This document shows positions 45,984 through 54,799 of a DNA stretch of 64,000 nt, piece by piece. This stretch comes from Vreelandella halophila (GTDB lineage: Bacteria > Pseudomonadota > Gammaproteobacteria > Pseudomonadales > Oleiphilaceae), in contig NZ_WMEX01000002.1 of NCBI RefSeq assembly GCF_009856365.1, positions 372,001 through 436,000 on the forward strand, written 5' to 3'. The position numbers were made by a program, and so were the translations under genes. Position 1 is the first letter of the stretch, and the number at the start of each line of letters is the position of its first letter. Below the pieces are notes generated by a model that made no database searches, was not told the origin of the DNA, and worked only from the letters and a program-made list of their open reading frames with translations.

Positions 45984-46769
45984 ATGGCGCACACCTACCA
46001 GGACCTCCTCCCGATCGCCGATCGGCTGGCGCCGCTGTTCTACCGCGAAGAAGCGGATGGTGTCGGCATGGACGAACTGGCCGGCATCCTCCAGACGCAT
46101 CCCCGACTGATGATCATCATGAATCATGGCCCCGTACTCGGCCCAGCGCCCGCACTGGCAGCGCTGGTGCGAAGCATGGTGCGCCACGGCGGAGGTGACA
46201 GGGTGCCGTTCGGAGTGACCTGGAGGGGGTTCTACCGGGTGCCCGGTGTCGGTCCTCTGTTGGAGCGCCTGGTGCAGACCTCCGCGGATTCCGGGGTCGA
46301 GGATGTTGTTGCCAAGCTGAGCAACGGCACCTTCAATGACTGCTGCATCATGCCGGAAGGCGAATACAGTAATGTCGGCAACGGCATCGACATACAGCCG
46401 TTCCGCAGCCAGCGCTTCATAGAAGCGGCTGTGAGGGCGGAGGCGCCGGTACTGCTGCTGGCTCACAGTGGTACTGAAAGGCTGGGGCGGCCGATTCCCA
46501 TTCCGGCTTCAGCCCGCTTCCTGATAGAGCGTCTGCCCGAACACCTGCGCCGTGCTGTGAACCAGAGTGGTGTGGTGAGCCTGCCCTGGTTGCTGGGCGG
46601 GCGCATTCCCAAACTGGGGCTTGCCTGTGAGCTGTATTGGCCGGATCTGTCACCCGGGGATCTGGAGGAATCGGCATCGGCGCAGCAGGTCGCGGTGAAT
46701 GCGCGCCATGCCCGGGCGCGTCTGCAGCGCCTGGTGAATCATCTGGTGTTGCAGTTCGGCGAGGATTAG
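45984..46769 (+). CDS. Acyltransferase-like (LPLAT fold) protein
   Basis: A 261-residue protein with the layout of glycerolipid acyltransferases: IIMNHGPVLGP (about 45-55) in the place of the NHxxxxD motif and MPEGEY (about 122-127) in the place of FPEGTRS. The catalytic aspartate of NHxxxxD is not present (Gly instead), so activity is doubtful. No membrane segment is clear. It follows DUF1499 by 2 bases and overlaps the convergent AraC gene by 4 bases. Confidence 0.6.
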   Translation: MAHTYQDLLPIADRLAPLFYREEADGVGMDELAGILQTHPRLMIIMNHGPVLGPAPALAALVRSMVRHGGGDRVPFGVTWRGFYRVPGVGPLLERLVQTSADSGVEDVVAKLSNGTFNDCCIMPEGEYSNVGNGIDIQPFRSQRFIEAAVRAEAPVLLLAHSGTERLGRPIPIPASARFLIERLPEHLRRAVNQSGVVSLPWLLGGRIPKLGLACELYWPDLSPGDLEESASAQQVAVNARHARARLQRLVNHLVLQFGED

Positions 46770-47800
46770 TCCGCCATCGTTGAGGCGCGCTCTTCGCGGT
46801 GCCGTGCCCGGTAGTGGCCAGGGCTTTCCCCGGTCCAGCGCTTGAAGGCCCGGCTGAAGGCACTCAGCTCCGAGAATCCCAGCAGGAACGCCACTTCCGT
46901 CAGCCCGTATTCGCCCTCAGCCACATACTGCAGTGCCCGTTCCCGCCGCACCGTCTCCGCCAGGTTCTGGAAGCTCTCGCCCTCTTTCTTCAGCTTGCGG
47001 TAAAGCGTCTGGCGGCTCATGTGCATGGCCGAGGCCACCCGGTCCACGTCCGGTGTGCGCGGAAGCTGTTTCTGGACGATCCGCCGGACCCGTTCCGAAA
47101 CGGTCTTGCGCGGGCGCAACTGGCGCAGCAGCCGGTTGACGTGTGTGGTCAGGGCAGAATGCACATAGGGGTTGCGGTGGGGCAGCGGCGAATCCAGGTA
47201 GCGGGCCGGAAAACACAGGCTGGTCTCACCGGTGCCGAAGGTGACCGGGCACTGGAAGATCCGCTCGTAGTGGGCCCGGTAGCCGGGGTCCTCGTGAGCC
47301 AGGCTCAGCTGCTCGATGGCCAGCCTGGGATGGATGAAGTGGCGCGCACGGGTGACCGCAGCGGACAGGGTGCGGTCCATGTCCGGAGTGCAGTACAGCG
47401 CCGGGTCGGGCACATGCCAGGTGACCCGTATCCGGTCGCCCTCCCGGGTCTGGTAGAGGTGCACCGCCTCATTCACGAGCCGGTGAAGCCGCATGTATTC
47501 CTCCAGCGCGTGTTCAATGGTGTCGCTGTTGAACACGATGTGGCTCATCAACCCCATGCGGTCCGGGTCCACAATCTCACCCAGCCGCAATCCCAGTGCC
47601 GGGTCCCCGGTCAGAAGGAGTGCCTCCTGCCACAGCTGATTATGGCTGTGCACAGCAACACGGCAGTCGGGATCCTCAAGTTCCTCTGACGAGATCCCAA
47701 GAATGCCGTCAATGTGGTCCTGGGAAGCGAATCCCCGGCTGGTCAGGTAGTGGGTGAGAGCAAGAGTGCCGGAAGCGCTCACCGTGGGACTGTCTGTCAT
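46766..47800 (-). CDS. AraC family transcriptional regulator
   Basis: A 344-residue OruR/ArgR-like AraC protein. An N-terminal effector domain (about 20-200) is followed by a C-terminal double helix-turn-helix (about 240-335; VASAMHMSRQTLYRKLKKEG, EVAFLLGFSELSAFSRAFKRWTG). It probably activates a nearby catabolic gene. The target cannot be identified from sequence; the M24/DadA pair is the nearest candidate. Confidence 0.92.
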   Translation of the reverse strand: MTDSPTVSASGTLALTHYLTSRGFASQDHIDGILGISSEELEDPDCRVAVHSHNQLWQEALLLTGDPALGLRLGEIVDPDRMGLMSHIVFNSDTIEHALEEYMRLHRLVNEAVHLYQTREGDRIRVTWHVPDPALYCTPDMDRTLSAAVTRARHFIHPRLAIEQLSLAHEDPGYRAHYERIFQCPVTFGTGETSLCFPARYLDSPLPHRNPYVHSALTTHVNRLLRQLRPRKTVSERVRRIVQKQLPRTPDVDRVASAMHMSRQTLYRKLKKEGESFQNLAETVRRERALQYVAEGEYGLTEVAFLLGFSELSAFSRAFKRWTGESPGHYRARHREERASTMAD

Positions 47801-47905
47801 CGACTGTTACCACCTGTCAAAAGGTTGAGCGGGTGCGTCAAGCCGGCTCAGGCATTGCGACGTAGGATAATACCTGAAATCCTGACAAACCCAAGGAGTC
47901 GCGTC

Positions 47906-48013
47906 ATGGATATGGATACCAACCTCGAAATCTGTGTTCCGCACACTGAAGAAGAAAAAGCCAATCTCAAGGCTCTGTCCGATTATCTGAGCGAGATCCC
48001 CGCGTTCAACTGA
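47906..48013 (+). CDS. 35-residue acidic small protein
   Basis: A short ORF with AAGGAG seven bases before the ATG, a canonical spacing. The peptide begins MDMDTNLEICVPHTEEEK and ends SDYLSEIPAFN; it is acidic, has one cysteine and no membrane segment. It starts about 105 bases upstream from the divergent araC gene and ends 11 bases before the convergent PilZ gene. The good ribosome site and coding-like composition make it likely to be translated, but no family is known to me. Confidence 0.5.
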   Translation: MDMDTNLEICVPHTEEEKANLKALSDYLSEIPAFN

Positions 48014-48024
48014 GGGGTCCGCTC

Positions 48025-48474
48025 TTACCCCTGACCTGAATAGGTTCTGATGAGGTCCTCACCGCTGCGGTGACGGGCCTTCATTTTTTGTATGCGCTCC
48101 AGAATCCCCTCCATGCGCCCCAGGCGGGCCTGGGTCTCCAGGGCACGCATCGTGGCATTGGCCCGGAAGTCGAATTTCAGACCGTAACGGTGCTGTTCCC
48201 CTTCAGCGCGCACGTTTGTGACCACCGCAACCAGGCGGTTCTGGTGGAGTTCGCTCCGGTCCAGGCGCAGAGTCAGATCCACCAGTACCTTCTGCCCCAT
48301 GCGCAGTTTCCGGGACGTGATGATGGCGACACCCTCGCGTGTGAAATCGGCGGCTTCGACGACTTCTCCACGCCTGAAGCGGCTGCGCCCTGGCTTCAAC
48401 CGGACTTCCAGTTCCGCGGCGGGGAAACGCTGCAGGTGGCGGCGTTCATCGTGAAGGGGTGCTGCTGTGGCCAT
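48025..48474 (-). CDS. PilZ domain protein
   Basis: A 149-residue PilZ protein. The RxxxR motif (Arg12-Arg16) and a DxTxxG motif (Asp43-Gly48, Thr in place of the usual Ser) form the c-di-GMP-binding signature. The C-terminal 45 residues form a basic helix. It would act as a c-di-GMP receptor in the cytoplasm. No partner is adjacent. Confidence 0.88.
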   Translation of the reverse strand: MATAAPLHDERRHLQRFPAAELEVRLKPGRSRFRRGEVVEAADFTREGVAIITSRKLRMGQKVLVDLTLRLDRSELHQNRLVAVVTNVRAEGEQHRYGLKFDFRANATMRALETQARLGRMEGILERIQKMKARHRSGEDLIRTYSGQG

Positions 48475-48579
48475 GGGGTCAGGTTCCGTTTAGGCTTACA
48501 CTGCTTGATGTTACGAGTCTAAGCCCGTCGCCCGCTCTTCGCCAGTGGCGGGTGAGCGCTATGGCACGGAGAAACAGCT

Positions 48580-49359
48580 TTGACAGACACGGTGGAACTC
48601 AATGCGGGCGTCAAGGGTGATGGCCCGCCCCTGATACTCATGCATGGCCTCTTCGGCGCCGGCGATACCCTGGGCGGTGTGCGTCGACGCCTGGCGCCGG
48701 AATTCGAGGTGCACAGCCTGGACCTGCGCAACCACGGTGAATCACCGCATACACGGAGCATGAGCTACCCCGAAATGGCAGCGGACGTGCTGGCCTACAT
48801 GGATCGGGCAGGGTTGGAGACAGCCCATCTTCTGGGCCATTCCATGGGCGGCAAGACCGCCATGGAAATGGCACTGATGGCGCCGGAGCGGGTTCGGCGC
48901 CTGATCGTTGCCGACATTGCGCCGGTGGCCTATGCGCCCCACCATGACGCCATTCAGGATGCACTTGAGGCGCTGGATCCGGCCGCCGTGAAATCCCGCC
49001 GTGAAGCCGATGGGGTGCTGGCGGAATACATCGGTGAGAAAGGCGTGCGGCAGTTTCTGCTGACCAATCTGGTGCCGGCGGACGGCGGGTTCCGGTGGCG
49101 GATGAATGTGTCGGGAATCCTGGCCTGCTACGAACAGATCATGGCTGGCCCGACGACGGAGCGCGCCTATGAGGGCCCGACCCTTTTCATTCGCGGTGGC
49201 AATTCGGACTATATCCAGAGCCGCCACCAGGACGCTGTTCAGCGCTATTTTCCACGGGCTGAACTGAAAGTGATTCCCGAGGTCGGGCACTGGCTCCACG
49301 CGGAAAAACCCGAACTGTTTGCCCGCATCTGTCAGCGCTTCCTGGCCGAAGACAACTGA
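48580..49359 (+). CDS. Alpha/beta hydrolase (YbfF-like esterase)
   Basis: A 259-residue serine hydrolase with LMHGLFGAGD oxyanion region, nucleophile elbow GHSMGG (Ser about 88) and a C-terminal histidine in VGHWLHAEKP. YbfF-type enzymes cleave short-chain acyl-CoA or ester substrates. The start is TTG at 48580 with GGAG 9-12 bases upstream; the only ATG upstream is out of frame. It is followed 21 bases later by an SMP-30-like gene. Confidence 0.88.
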   Translation: MTDTVELNAGVKGDGPPLILMHGLFGAGDTLGGVRRRLAPEFEVHSLDLRNHGESPHTRSMSYPEMAADVLAYMDRAGLETAHLLGHSMGGKTAMEMALMAPERVRRLIVADIAPVAYAPHHDAIQDALEALDPAAVKSRREADGVLAEYIGEKGVRQFLLTNLVPADGGFRWRMNVSGILACYEQIMAGPTTERAYEGPTLFIRGGNSDYIQSRHQDAVQRYFPRAELKVIPEVGHWLHAEKPELFARICQRFLAEDN

Positions 49360-49380
49360 AACCAGCAAGTCGGAATAACA

Positions 49381-50478
49381 ATGAAAAAAATCCTGCTCAC
49401 ACTCCTGGTCCTCATTCTGCTGTTCCTTGGTCTCTTTTTTCTTTGGCCTTCTCCAGTGGATTCCGCCGCCTGGGAGCCGCCGGAGGCGCCGGGACTGGAA
49501 GGACCAGCGAAACCGAATGAAGCACTGCAGGACGCTGATGTGCTTGCCAAGGGTGAGATCGAAGGCCCGGAGGACACTGAGGTGGATGGCGAGGGCAATG
49601 TCTATGGCGGCCTGCAGGATGGGCGGATCATCCGCGTGACACCGGAAGGCGAGGTGGAGACCTTCGCGGATACCGGCGGTCGTCCCCTGGGCATGGAGTT
49701 CGACGATGACGGGAACCTGATCGTTGCAGACGCCTGGAAGGGGCTGCTGTCGGTCGCCCCGGATGGCACTGTTGAGGTGCTGACCACTGGATCCGAAGGC
49801 ACCCCCTTTGCTTTCACCGATGACCTGGCCATTGCCTCGGACGGGCGCATCTACTTCTCGGACGCCAGCAGCCGCTTCCATCAGCCGGACTACCGCCTGG
49901 ATATGCTCGAGAGCCGCCCGCACGGGCGCCTGCTCCGTTACGACCCGGAGACCGGCGAAACCGAAACACTGATGGGCGACCTCCACTTCGCCAACGGCGT
50001 GGCGCTGACCGAGGATGAGCGCTCGGTGCTGGTGAACGAAACCTGGCGCTACCGCATCCAGCAGTACTGGCTCGAAGGCGATAAGGCCGGTACCAGTGAA
50101 ATCTTCGCCCGGAATCTACCGGGCTTCCCGGATAACCTCTCCGCGGATCACAACGGCATCATCTGGGTGGCCCTGCCGACCAGGCGCAACCCACAGATGG
50201 ACGCCTTCCACCCGAGTCCCTGGCTCAAGGAGCAGGTGGCCAAGCTGCCGGAATTCCTGCAGCCGAGCCCCGAGTCCTATGGTCTGGTACTGGCTTTCGA
50301 TCAGCAGGGGAAGATGCTGGGCAGTCTGCATGACCCGACGGGGGAGCGTGTGCAGATGTTAACCTCGGTGAAAGCGCGAGACGGTGCGCTCTATTTTGGT
50401 TCACTCTACAATGACCGCATTGGTCGACTGGATTACGATCGGGCGATGAAAGCCCTGAGGGAGCAACCGGATGAGTGA
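49381..50478 (+). CDS. SMP-30/strictosidine-synthase-like beta-propeller protein
   Basis: A 365-residue protein with an N-terminal membrane anchor (about 2-22) and an extracytoplasmic six-bladed propeller. Repeated blade motifs include DTEVDGEGNVYGG, GMEFDDDGNLIVAD and DDLAIASDGRIYFSDAS. The family includes lactonases and calcium-dependent esterases; APMAP and strictosidine synthase are relatives. The substrate is unknown. Its end overlaps the thioesterase gene by 8 bases. Confidence 0.85.
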   Translation: MKKILLTLLVLILLFLGLFFLWPSPVDSAAWEPPEAPGLEGPAKPNEALQDADVLAKGEIEGPEDTEVDGEGNVYGGLQDGRIIRVTPEGEVETFADTGGRPLGMEFDDDGNLIVADAWKGLLSVAPDGTVEVLTTGSEGTPFAFTDDLAIASDGRIYFSDASSRFHQPDYRLDMLESRPHGRLLRYDPETGETETLMGDLHFANGVALTEDERSVLVNETWRYRIQQYWLEGDKAGTSEIFARNLPGFPDNLSADHNGIIWVALPTRRNPQMDAFHPSPWLKEQVAKLPEFLQPSPESYGLVLAFDQQGKMLGSLHDPTGERVQMLTSVKARDGALYFGSLYNDRIGRLDYDRAMKALREQPDE

Positions 50479-50914
50479 CTGGCACTGGCAGATGGCCGAT
50501 CCGTTCACGATGAACATCAGGGTTTCTGAACAGGACGTGGATCGCCTTGGGCACGCCAACAACACCGTCTATCTGCAGTGGATGGAAGAGATCAGCTGGG
50601 CGCACATTGAATCCGTGGGCCTGACCTGGGAGCTGCAGGAAGAGCTTGGCCGCGCTATGGCGATTGTGCGCACCGAAATTGATTACAAAGCCGCGGCGCT
50701 GGCCGATGATGACCTGATCCTTGGAACCTGGCTGACCGAATTCGACGGCAAGCTGCGTTCCGGGCGTCAGTTCCAGCTGGTCCGGCCCAGTGATGGCCGG
50801 ACGCTGGTGGAAGCGGAGTCCCGCCATGTCTGTATTGATACCGCGACCCAGCGGCCGGCACGGATTCCGGAGCCCATGGCCGAGCTGTTAAAGAAGGCCA
50901 GCCACGATCAGTAA
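50471..50914 (+). CDS. 4HBT acyl-CoA thioesterase
   Basis: A 147-residue hot-dog protein with the active-site pattern DVDRLGHANNTVYLQWMEE (about 22-40) in which the Asp is catalytic. It would hydrolyse acyl-CoA. It overlaps the SMP-30-like gene and is followed 18 bases later by a quinone-oxidoreductase-like gene, so the four genes from 48580 look like one operon. Confidence 0.9.
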   Translation: MSDWHWQMADPFTMNIRVSEQDVDRLGHANNTVYLQWMEEISWAHIESVGLTWELQEELGRAMAIVRTEIDYKAAALADDDLILGTWLTEFDGKLRSGRQFQLVRPSDGRTLVEAESRHVCIDTATQRPARIPEPMAELLKKASHDQ

Positions 50915-50932
50915 CCTCCTGGAGGATATGCC

Positions 50933-51877
50933 ATGCGCCAGATCGTCATTCCCGAATTCGGTGATGCCGGCGTCCTTGAACTGCGTGAAGCGGCGCTGCC
51001 TCAGCCCGGCGAGGGCCAGGTGCGTGTGCGCGTAGCCAGTGCCGGGGTCAATCCCATCGATTTCAAGACCCGCTCTGGCCAGGGATTCGTGGCCAATGCC
51101 ATACGTGATCATCTGCCCTGGGTGCCGGGCTTTGAAGTGGCTGGCACCATTGATGCGGTGGGCACCGGTGTTGATGGCTGGCAAAAAGGTGACCCGGTTG
51201 TTGGCATGACCGGGTTCCCTCGGGCCGGTGGCGGTTACGCGGAGCAGACCCTGGTGCGCGCCGACGAACTCTGCCGGGCGCCGGAGGGGCTGAAACTGGA
51301 AGAAATCGGAGCCGTCCCCCTGGCCGCCCTCACCGCCTGGCAGGGCCTGTTCAGCCATCTTGGGCTTCAGCCCGGCCAGAAGCTTCTGATTCTTGGGGGT
51401 GCCGGAGGTGTAGGTCATTTTGCCGTGCAGTTTGCCGCTCAGCATGGGGCTCATGTGGTAACCACGGGGTCCGGTGCCAACGAGGATTTCCTCCACCAGT
51501 TGGGCGCTGACGACGTCATCAATTATGAACAGGAAGACGTCCATGACGTCTGCTATGGATTGGACGCCGTCCTCGACCTGGTGGGCGGCGAGGACGGCAA
51601 GGCCGCGCTCAGCACCCTCGGGGAACACGGTAAGCTTGTCACCGTTCCCACGGTGACGGCCCAGGCCATCAAGGACCTTGCCTCCGAGAAAGGCATCCAG
51701 GCGGCGGGTTACGTGGTTGAGCCGGATACCGACCAGCTCGAGGAGATCCTGGCACTGCTTAACCGCCGTGACGCGGAACTCCATATCGCCGCCGCCTTCC
51801 CCCTCGGTGATGCGGCTGCTGCCCATCGCCGGCAGGAGGATGGGCATGTGCGGGGGAAGCTGGTTTTGCAGCCATAG
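50933..51877 (+). CDS. MDR family NADP-dependent quinone oxidoreductase
   Basis: A 314-residue medium-chain reductase. It opens MRQIVIPEFGDAGVLEL, has GVNPIDFKTR and WVPGFEVAGT in the catalytic half, and the nucleotide-binding LILGGAGGVGHFAVQ (about 152-166). Zinc ligands are not evident, matching the quinone oxidoreductase subgroup. It uses NADPH to reduce quinones or enals. A GGAGG precedes the ATG. Confidence 0.9.
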   Translation: MRQIVIPEFGDAGVLELREAALPQPGEGQVRVRVASAGVNPIDFKTRSGQGFVANAIRDHLPWVPGFEVAGTIDAVGTGVDGWQKGDPVVGMTGFPRAGGGYAEQTLVRADELCRAPEGLKLEEIGAVPLAALTAWQGLFSHLGLQPGQKLLILGGAGGVGHFAVQFAAQHGAHVVTTGSGANEDFLHQLGADDVINYEQEDVHDVCYGLDAVLDLVGGEDGKAALSTLGEHGKLVTVPTVTAQAIKDLASEKGIQAAGYVVEPDTDQLEEILALLNRRDAELHIAAAFPLGDAAAAHRRQEDGHVRGKLVLQP

Positions 51878-51889
51878 CCTGGCTTCTCG

Positions 51890-53062
51890 CTAAAGGGATT
51901 CCAGCGCTTTTTTGACGCAGCGGTTGAGAGCGCCAATGGTGGTTTCGAACACCCAGCGGATGAACTGGTAGGTGAGTTTTGTCACCGCTACTGCAGCTTT
52001 CCCGGCAAAGACCAGCATGTGGCCCAGAAGGCCTGCTGTCTGTTCAGCGAACTCAGTTGATGCGTCCGCAATTTTCTCCAGTGATTTTGCGAGTCGGTCG
52101 TAGAAGGTCAGAGCAGAGCTCATGGTGTTCTGAATGGCAAGTACGGAATAATATCCGGCATCTTTCAGCAGGGTGATCAGTGCAGCGTTTAACTTCTCTG
52201 ACCAGTAATTCGTGAAAGAGGCTTGGAGCCGGTCTTCATAACGTAGCCGGACGGGTTGATTAAGGAAGCGGGTGGATTGACGCTTTAACGCGCTCCAGTC
52301 ATCGGCCATAGCCGTATTCCTGTAGCCGGGTGTGCCATTGATTCCCATGGAGTGGGCTGGAAAGCTGATACCTTCGGCGCTATCAAGACGGTATTCGCCA
52401 GCTCCTTCTGTTGGAGCATGAATGAACGGCCAAACGGGAACTAATGGAACGGGGTCGGCTCCATGAGTGCAGCGGTAGTGATTATCAATGCGGGCAGTAT
52501 TGGTCAAAGCGTAGCCATTCAGTCCAACTCTGGGGGCGCCGAAAGTGTAGAGGTTGACTTGGGTTTGGAATCGAGATTTAACCCAGTCCGCTATCAGTGA
52601 TGCTAGAGCGCCGCCGAGACTGTGCCCCACACAGTGAATGGTGTGTTCGCCCCGAACCTGATCCATACGTGTCCGGAGCCTTTTCTCCATTACAGGACGC
52701 ATACTTGAGAAAGTTTCTTCGAATCCCGAGTGAACGCTCTGATTATTTGTGCCGGTAGAAATGCCAACGTCGAAGTTAGTCAGGTAATCGGCATCCGTTC
52801 TACTGCCTCGTACTGCAATTACTGTGTCCCTGCGGAACCGATTTTGGCCTTCCCCTATAACGGCAAATCCGGATTTCTTGGTATAAAGCCCAAAGAAGCC
52901 GCCCGTTTCTCCGATGACGAGGTCCTTCTTGGGTTCAATGTTGAAAGCTTTCCGGAGGCTAGGGTTGATTTCCAGAGCGTAGCTTCCTGTGCGGTCCGGT
53001 TTTCGAACTTGGTAAACAGCGTCTGCAAGCTCTGATGCTATCTTCGGTGGGATCGTACTCAT
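51890..53062 (-). CDS. Class 3 lipase, possible secreted effector
   Basis: A 390-residue lipase. Nucleophile motif GHSLGG has Ser148; Asp (GADPVPLVP, about 203) and His (AHSMGI, about 237) complete a class 3 triad. Residues about 270-390 are helical, suggesting a membrane-active C-terminal region. There is no signal peptide, as expected for type VI effectors but also for cytoplasmic lipases. The start MSTIPPK has AAAGGA before it and replaces a longer reading frame. It follows a membrane-anchored periplasmic protein gene by 32 bases. The two are AT-richer than their neighbours. Confidence 0.8.
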   Translation of the reverse strand: MSTIPPKIASELADAVYQVRKPDRTGSYALEINPSLRKAFNIEPKKDLVIGETGGFFGLYTKKSGFAVIGEGQNRFRRDTVIAVRGSRTDADYLTNFDVGISTGTNNQSVHSGFEETFSSMRPVMEKRLRTRMDQVRGEHTIHCVGHSLGGALASLIADWVKSRFQTQVNLYTFGAPRVGLNGYALTNTARIDNHYRCTHGADPVPLVPVWPFIHAPTEGAGEYRLDSAEGISFPAHSMGINGTPGYRNTAMADDWSALKRQSTRFLNQPVRLRYEDRLQASFTNYWSEKLNAALITLLKDAGYYSVLAIQNTMSSALTFYDRLAKSLEKIADASTEFAEQTAGLLGHMLVFAGKAAVAVTKLTYQFIRWVFETTIGALNRCVKKALESL

Positions 53063-53094
53063 ATCAAGTCCTTTTGTGAGTTGTCGTCCGTGGT

Positions 53095-53634
53095 TCAACT
53101 ATCTGGCCAGCGGCAGATGCCTCTTATGTTGTGAGTGAAGTTGGGGTGTTCCGCCATGGTAAAATGGTGCAGCTTCTCGGGATCGCTTAGGTCGCATTCC
53201 ATGTGGTTCAGCTTTTCCACGATGACCTTTTCAGGGGTTGTGCTGGTAGTCGTTGTTCGCCACAGGAGGTAGGTCGTCTGACCGTGGTCTGCCGTGATGG
53301 ACTGGGTGATATGCTCTACGCCGAGCAGTTTACCCGGCTCTCGCGAACGTATTGTTTTCTCTGGAAATGAAAACCGTCCCTCGGAATCAGTTACGGTTTT
53401 CTCCATATAGTTTTTGGCGTGCATGAGTTCCCGATAAACTTCGACGTCGGCTATTGGCTCCCCATCCTTAAGAATCCGCCCCTTCACCTCCGGCGAAAGA
53501 TGCACGTCATAACGTTTGAACCATCCGAACATATCGGCCATGACCTCGCTGGAATACAGAAAGTAGCTGGCAGCCACCAGGAGAAGGGTGAGGGGGAGTA
53601 GTCCCGATGAGATGGAGCGATGGTTCGGCATCAC
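53095..53634 (-). CDS. Membrane-anchored periplasmic protein (DUF6795-like), possible immunity protein
   Basis: A 179-residue protein. A hydrophobic segment (about 12-32) anchors or exports it. The middle (about 45-110) resembles a carboxypeptidase regulatory-like beta-sandwich (SPEVKGRILKDGEPIADVEVY, TDSEGRFSFPE), as in DUF6795 proteins. The C-terminus has two cysteines. It lies immediately upstream of the lipase on the same strand. Proteins of this layout accompany T6SS lipases, so a periplasmic immunity role is plausible but inferred. Confidence 0.65.
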   Translation of the reverse strand: MMPNHRSISSGLLPLTLLLVAASYFLYSSEVMADMFGWFKRYDVHLSPEVKGRILKDGEPIADVEVYRELMHAKNYMEKTVTDSEGRFSFPEKTIRSREPGKLLGVEHITQSITADHGQTTYLLWRTTTTSTTPEKVIVEKLNHMECDLSDPEKLHHFTMAEHPNFTHNIRGICRWPDS

Positions 53635-53755
53635 TGACCCCTCGCTAGCATCTTGTTAGCGATAGAGAGTTGGGATGGAACCGTTAGGGGCTTGCCGACC
53701 ATGTCCCTGTCCTGTGGCTGACGTCCTGTCTGGATCGAAAATTTAGGCCACCCCG

Positions 53756-54799
53756 TTACTGCCCGTCAATACCCCGGGGTTCTGAGAACCATCGGGTCAA
53801 TGCATTGGGAAAGCGGGCTGTGACCGGTGCCTCATTCACGCGCCAGCGCTCCGGAATGGTTCCCTCGGGGATTGCCGCGACCAGCAGACTCTGGTCGTCC
53901 CCACCAAAGGCGGAGCGCAATGAAGGCGGGCGCCGCTGGACATCAATGGGGTGACCGGCAATACGGGCATCGAGCCATTGGCCGTCGGGGAATTGCAGCT
54001 TGACCGGCTGGCCTACGGTTGCAAGGTCGATCTGATCGGTGTCCAGATAGAGATGAATGCGTGGCTCCCCCATCGGTTCGATCCGCATCAGCGTAGTGCC
54101 GGGGCCGACATTTTCTCCCGCCACCACCTCGATGGCATGGACAGTACCTTTTACGGGGGAATGTATCGTCAACTGTGCGAGCTGCTGTTCAACCAGGGCC
54201 CGTTGGCGCTCCAGTCGAGTGGTCAGTGCCTTGGTGTCCATGATCTCCTCGGCACTTGTGCGCTCAAGCGCCGCCAATTCGTTTTCGCGGGCGTCCACCT
54301 CGTTTTCAGCTGCCTGGAATTCTCCCTGGGTGGCCACCCCCTGCTGTACGAGCTCAGCCAGTGATTCGACACGGTTCCGGGCCCGTTCGAGTCGCCGTTC
54401 CAGTGCTGCTTTCTGGCGGGTCCCGGCGGCGGTCGCCGCGTTGGCGGTGGCGAGCGTATCAAGCGATGCCAGCTTCGCCCGAAGGGCGGGATTGTCCAGT
54501 TGGACAAGTTCATCGCCGGGGCTGACCTGGTCGTGTTCTTCGGGGTTAATCCGCATCACCCGTCCGGCTTCCAGGGCGCGGATCTCAGTGATCGGCTGAA
54601 CGACCTGGCCCGGGGCCTCAATGACCAGTACTTCCCAGCCAATACGCCCCAGGAACCACAGGAAGGGCGTGGCCACCAGCAACAGGATCAGGTACCAGCG
54701 TAGCCGGTAGGCAGCCCGTTTGCCTGGCGCGTACAGCACCCGGAGCCCGCCTTCTTCAGTGGGATTGGATTCCTTGCGGCTGGAAAAGCGCACTTTCAT
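53756..54799 (-). CDS. HlyD-family membrane fusion protein
   Basis: A 347-residue adaptor. It has a short cytoplasmic N-terminus, a membrane segment (about 33-52), a lipoyl/barrel half (EAGRVMRINPEEHDQVSPGD), a long coiled-coil hairpin (about 115-205) and the second lipoyl half (HSPVKGTVHAIEVVAGENV). It would link the inner-membrane glycan synthase to the outer-membrane channel. It is last of the four-gene operon; the ATG overlaps the TolC-fusion stop by 4 bases. Confidence 0.9.
   Translation of the reverse strand: MKVRFSSRKESNPTEEGGLRVLYAPGKRAAYRLRWYLILLLVATPFLWFLGRIGWEVLVIEAPGQVVQPITEIRALEAGRVMRINPEEHDQVSPGDELVQLDNPALRAKLASLDTLATANAATAAGTRQKAALERRLERARNRVESLAELVQQGVATQGEFQAAENEVDARENELAALERTSAEEIMDTKALTTRLERQRALVEQQLAQLTIHSPVKGTVHAIEVVAGENVGPGTTLMRIEPMGEPRIHLYLDTDQIDLATVGQPVKLQFPDGQWLDARIAGHPIDVQRRPPSLRSAFGGDDQSLLVAAIPEGTIPERWRVNEAPVTARFPNALTRWFSEPRGIDGQ

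Noticed and set aside
48742..49986. A 414-codon minus-strand frame
   Set aside because: It runs opposite the YbfF-like hydrolase and the SMP-30-like gene, both of which have family motifs and ribosome sites.
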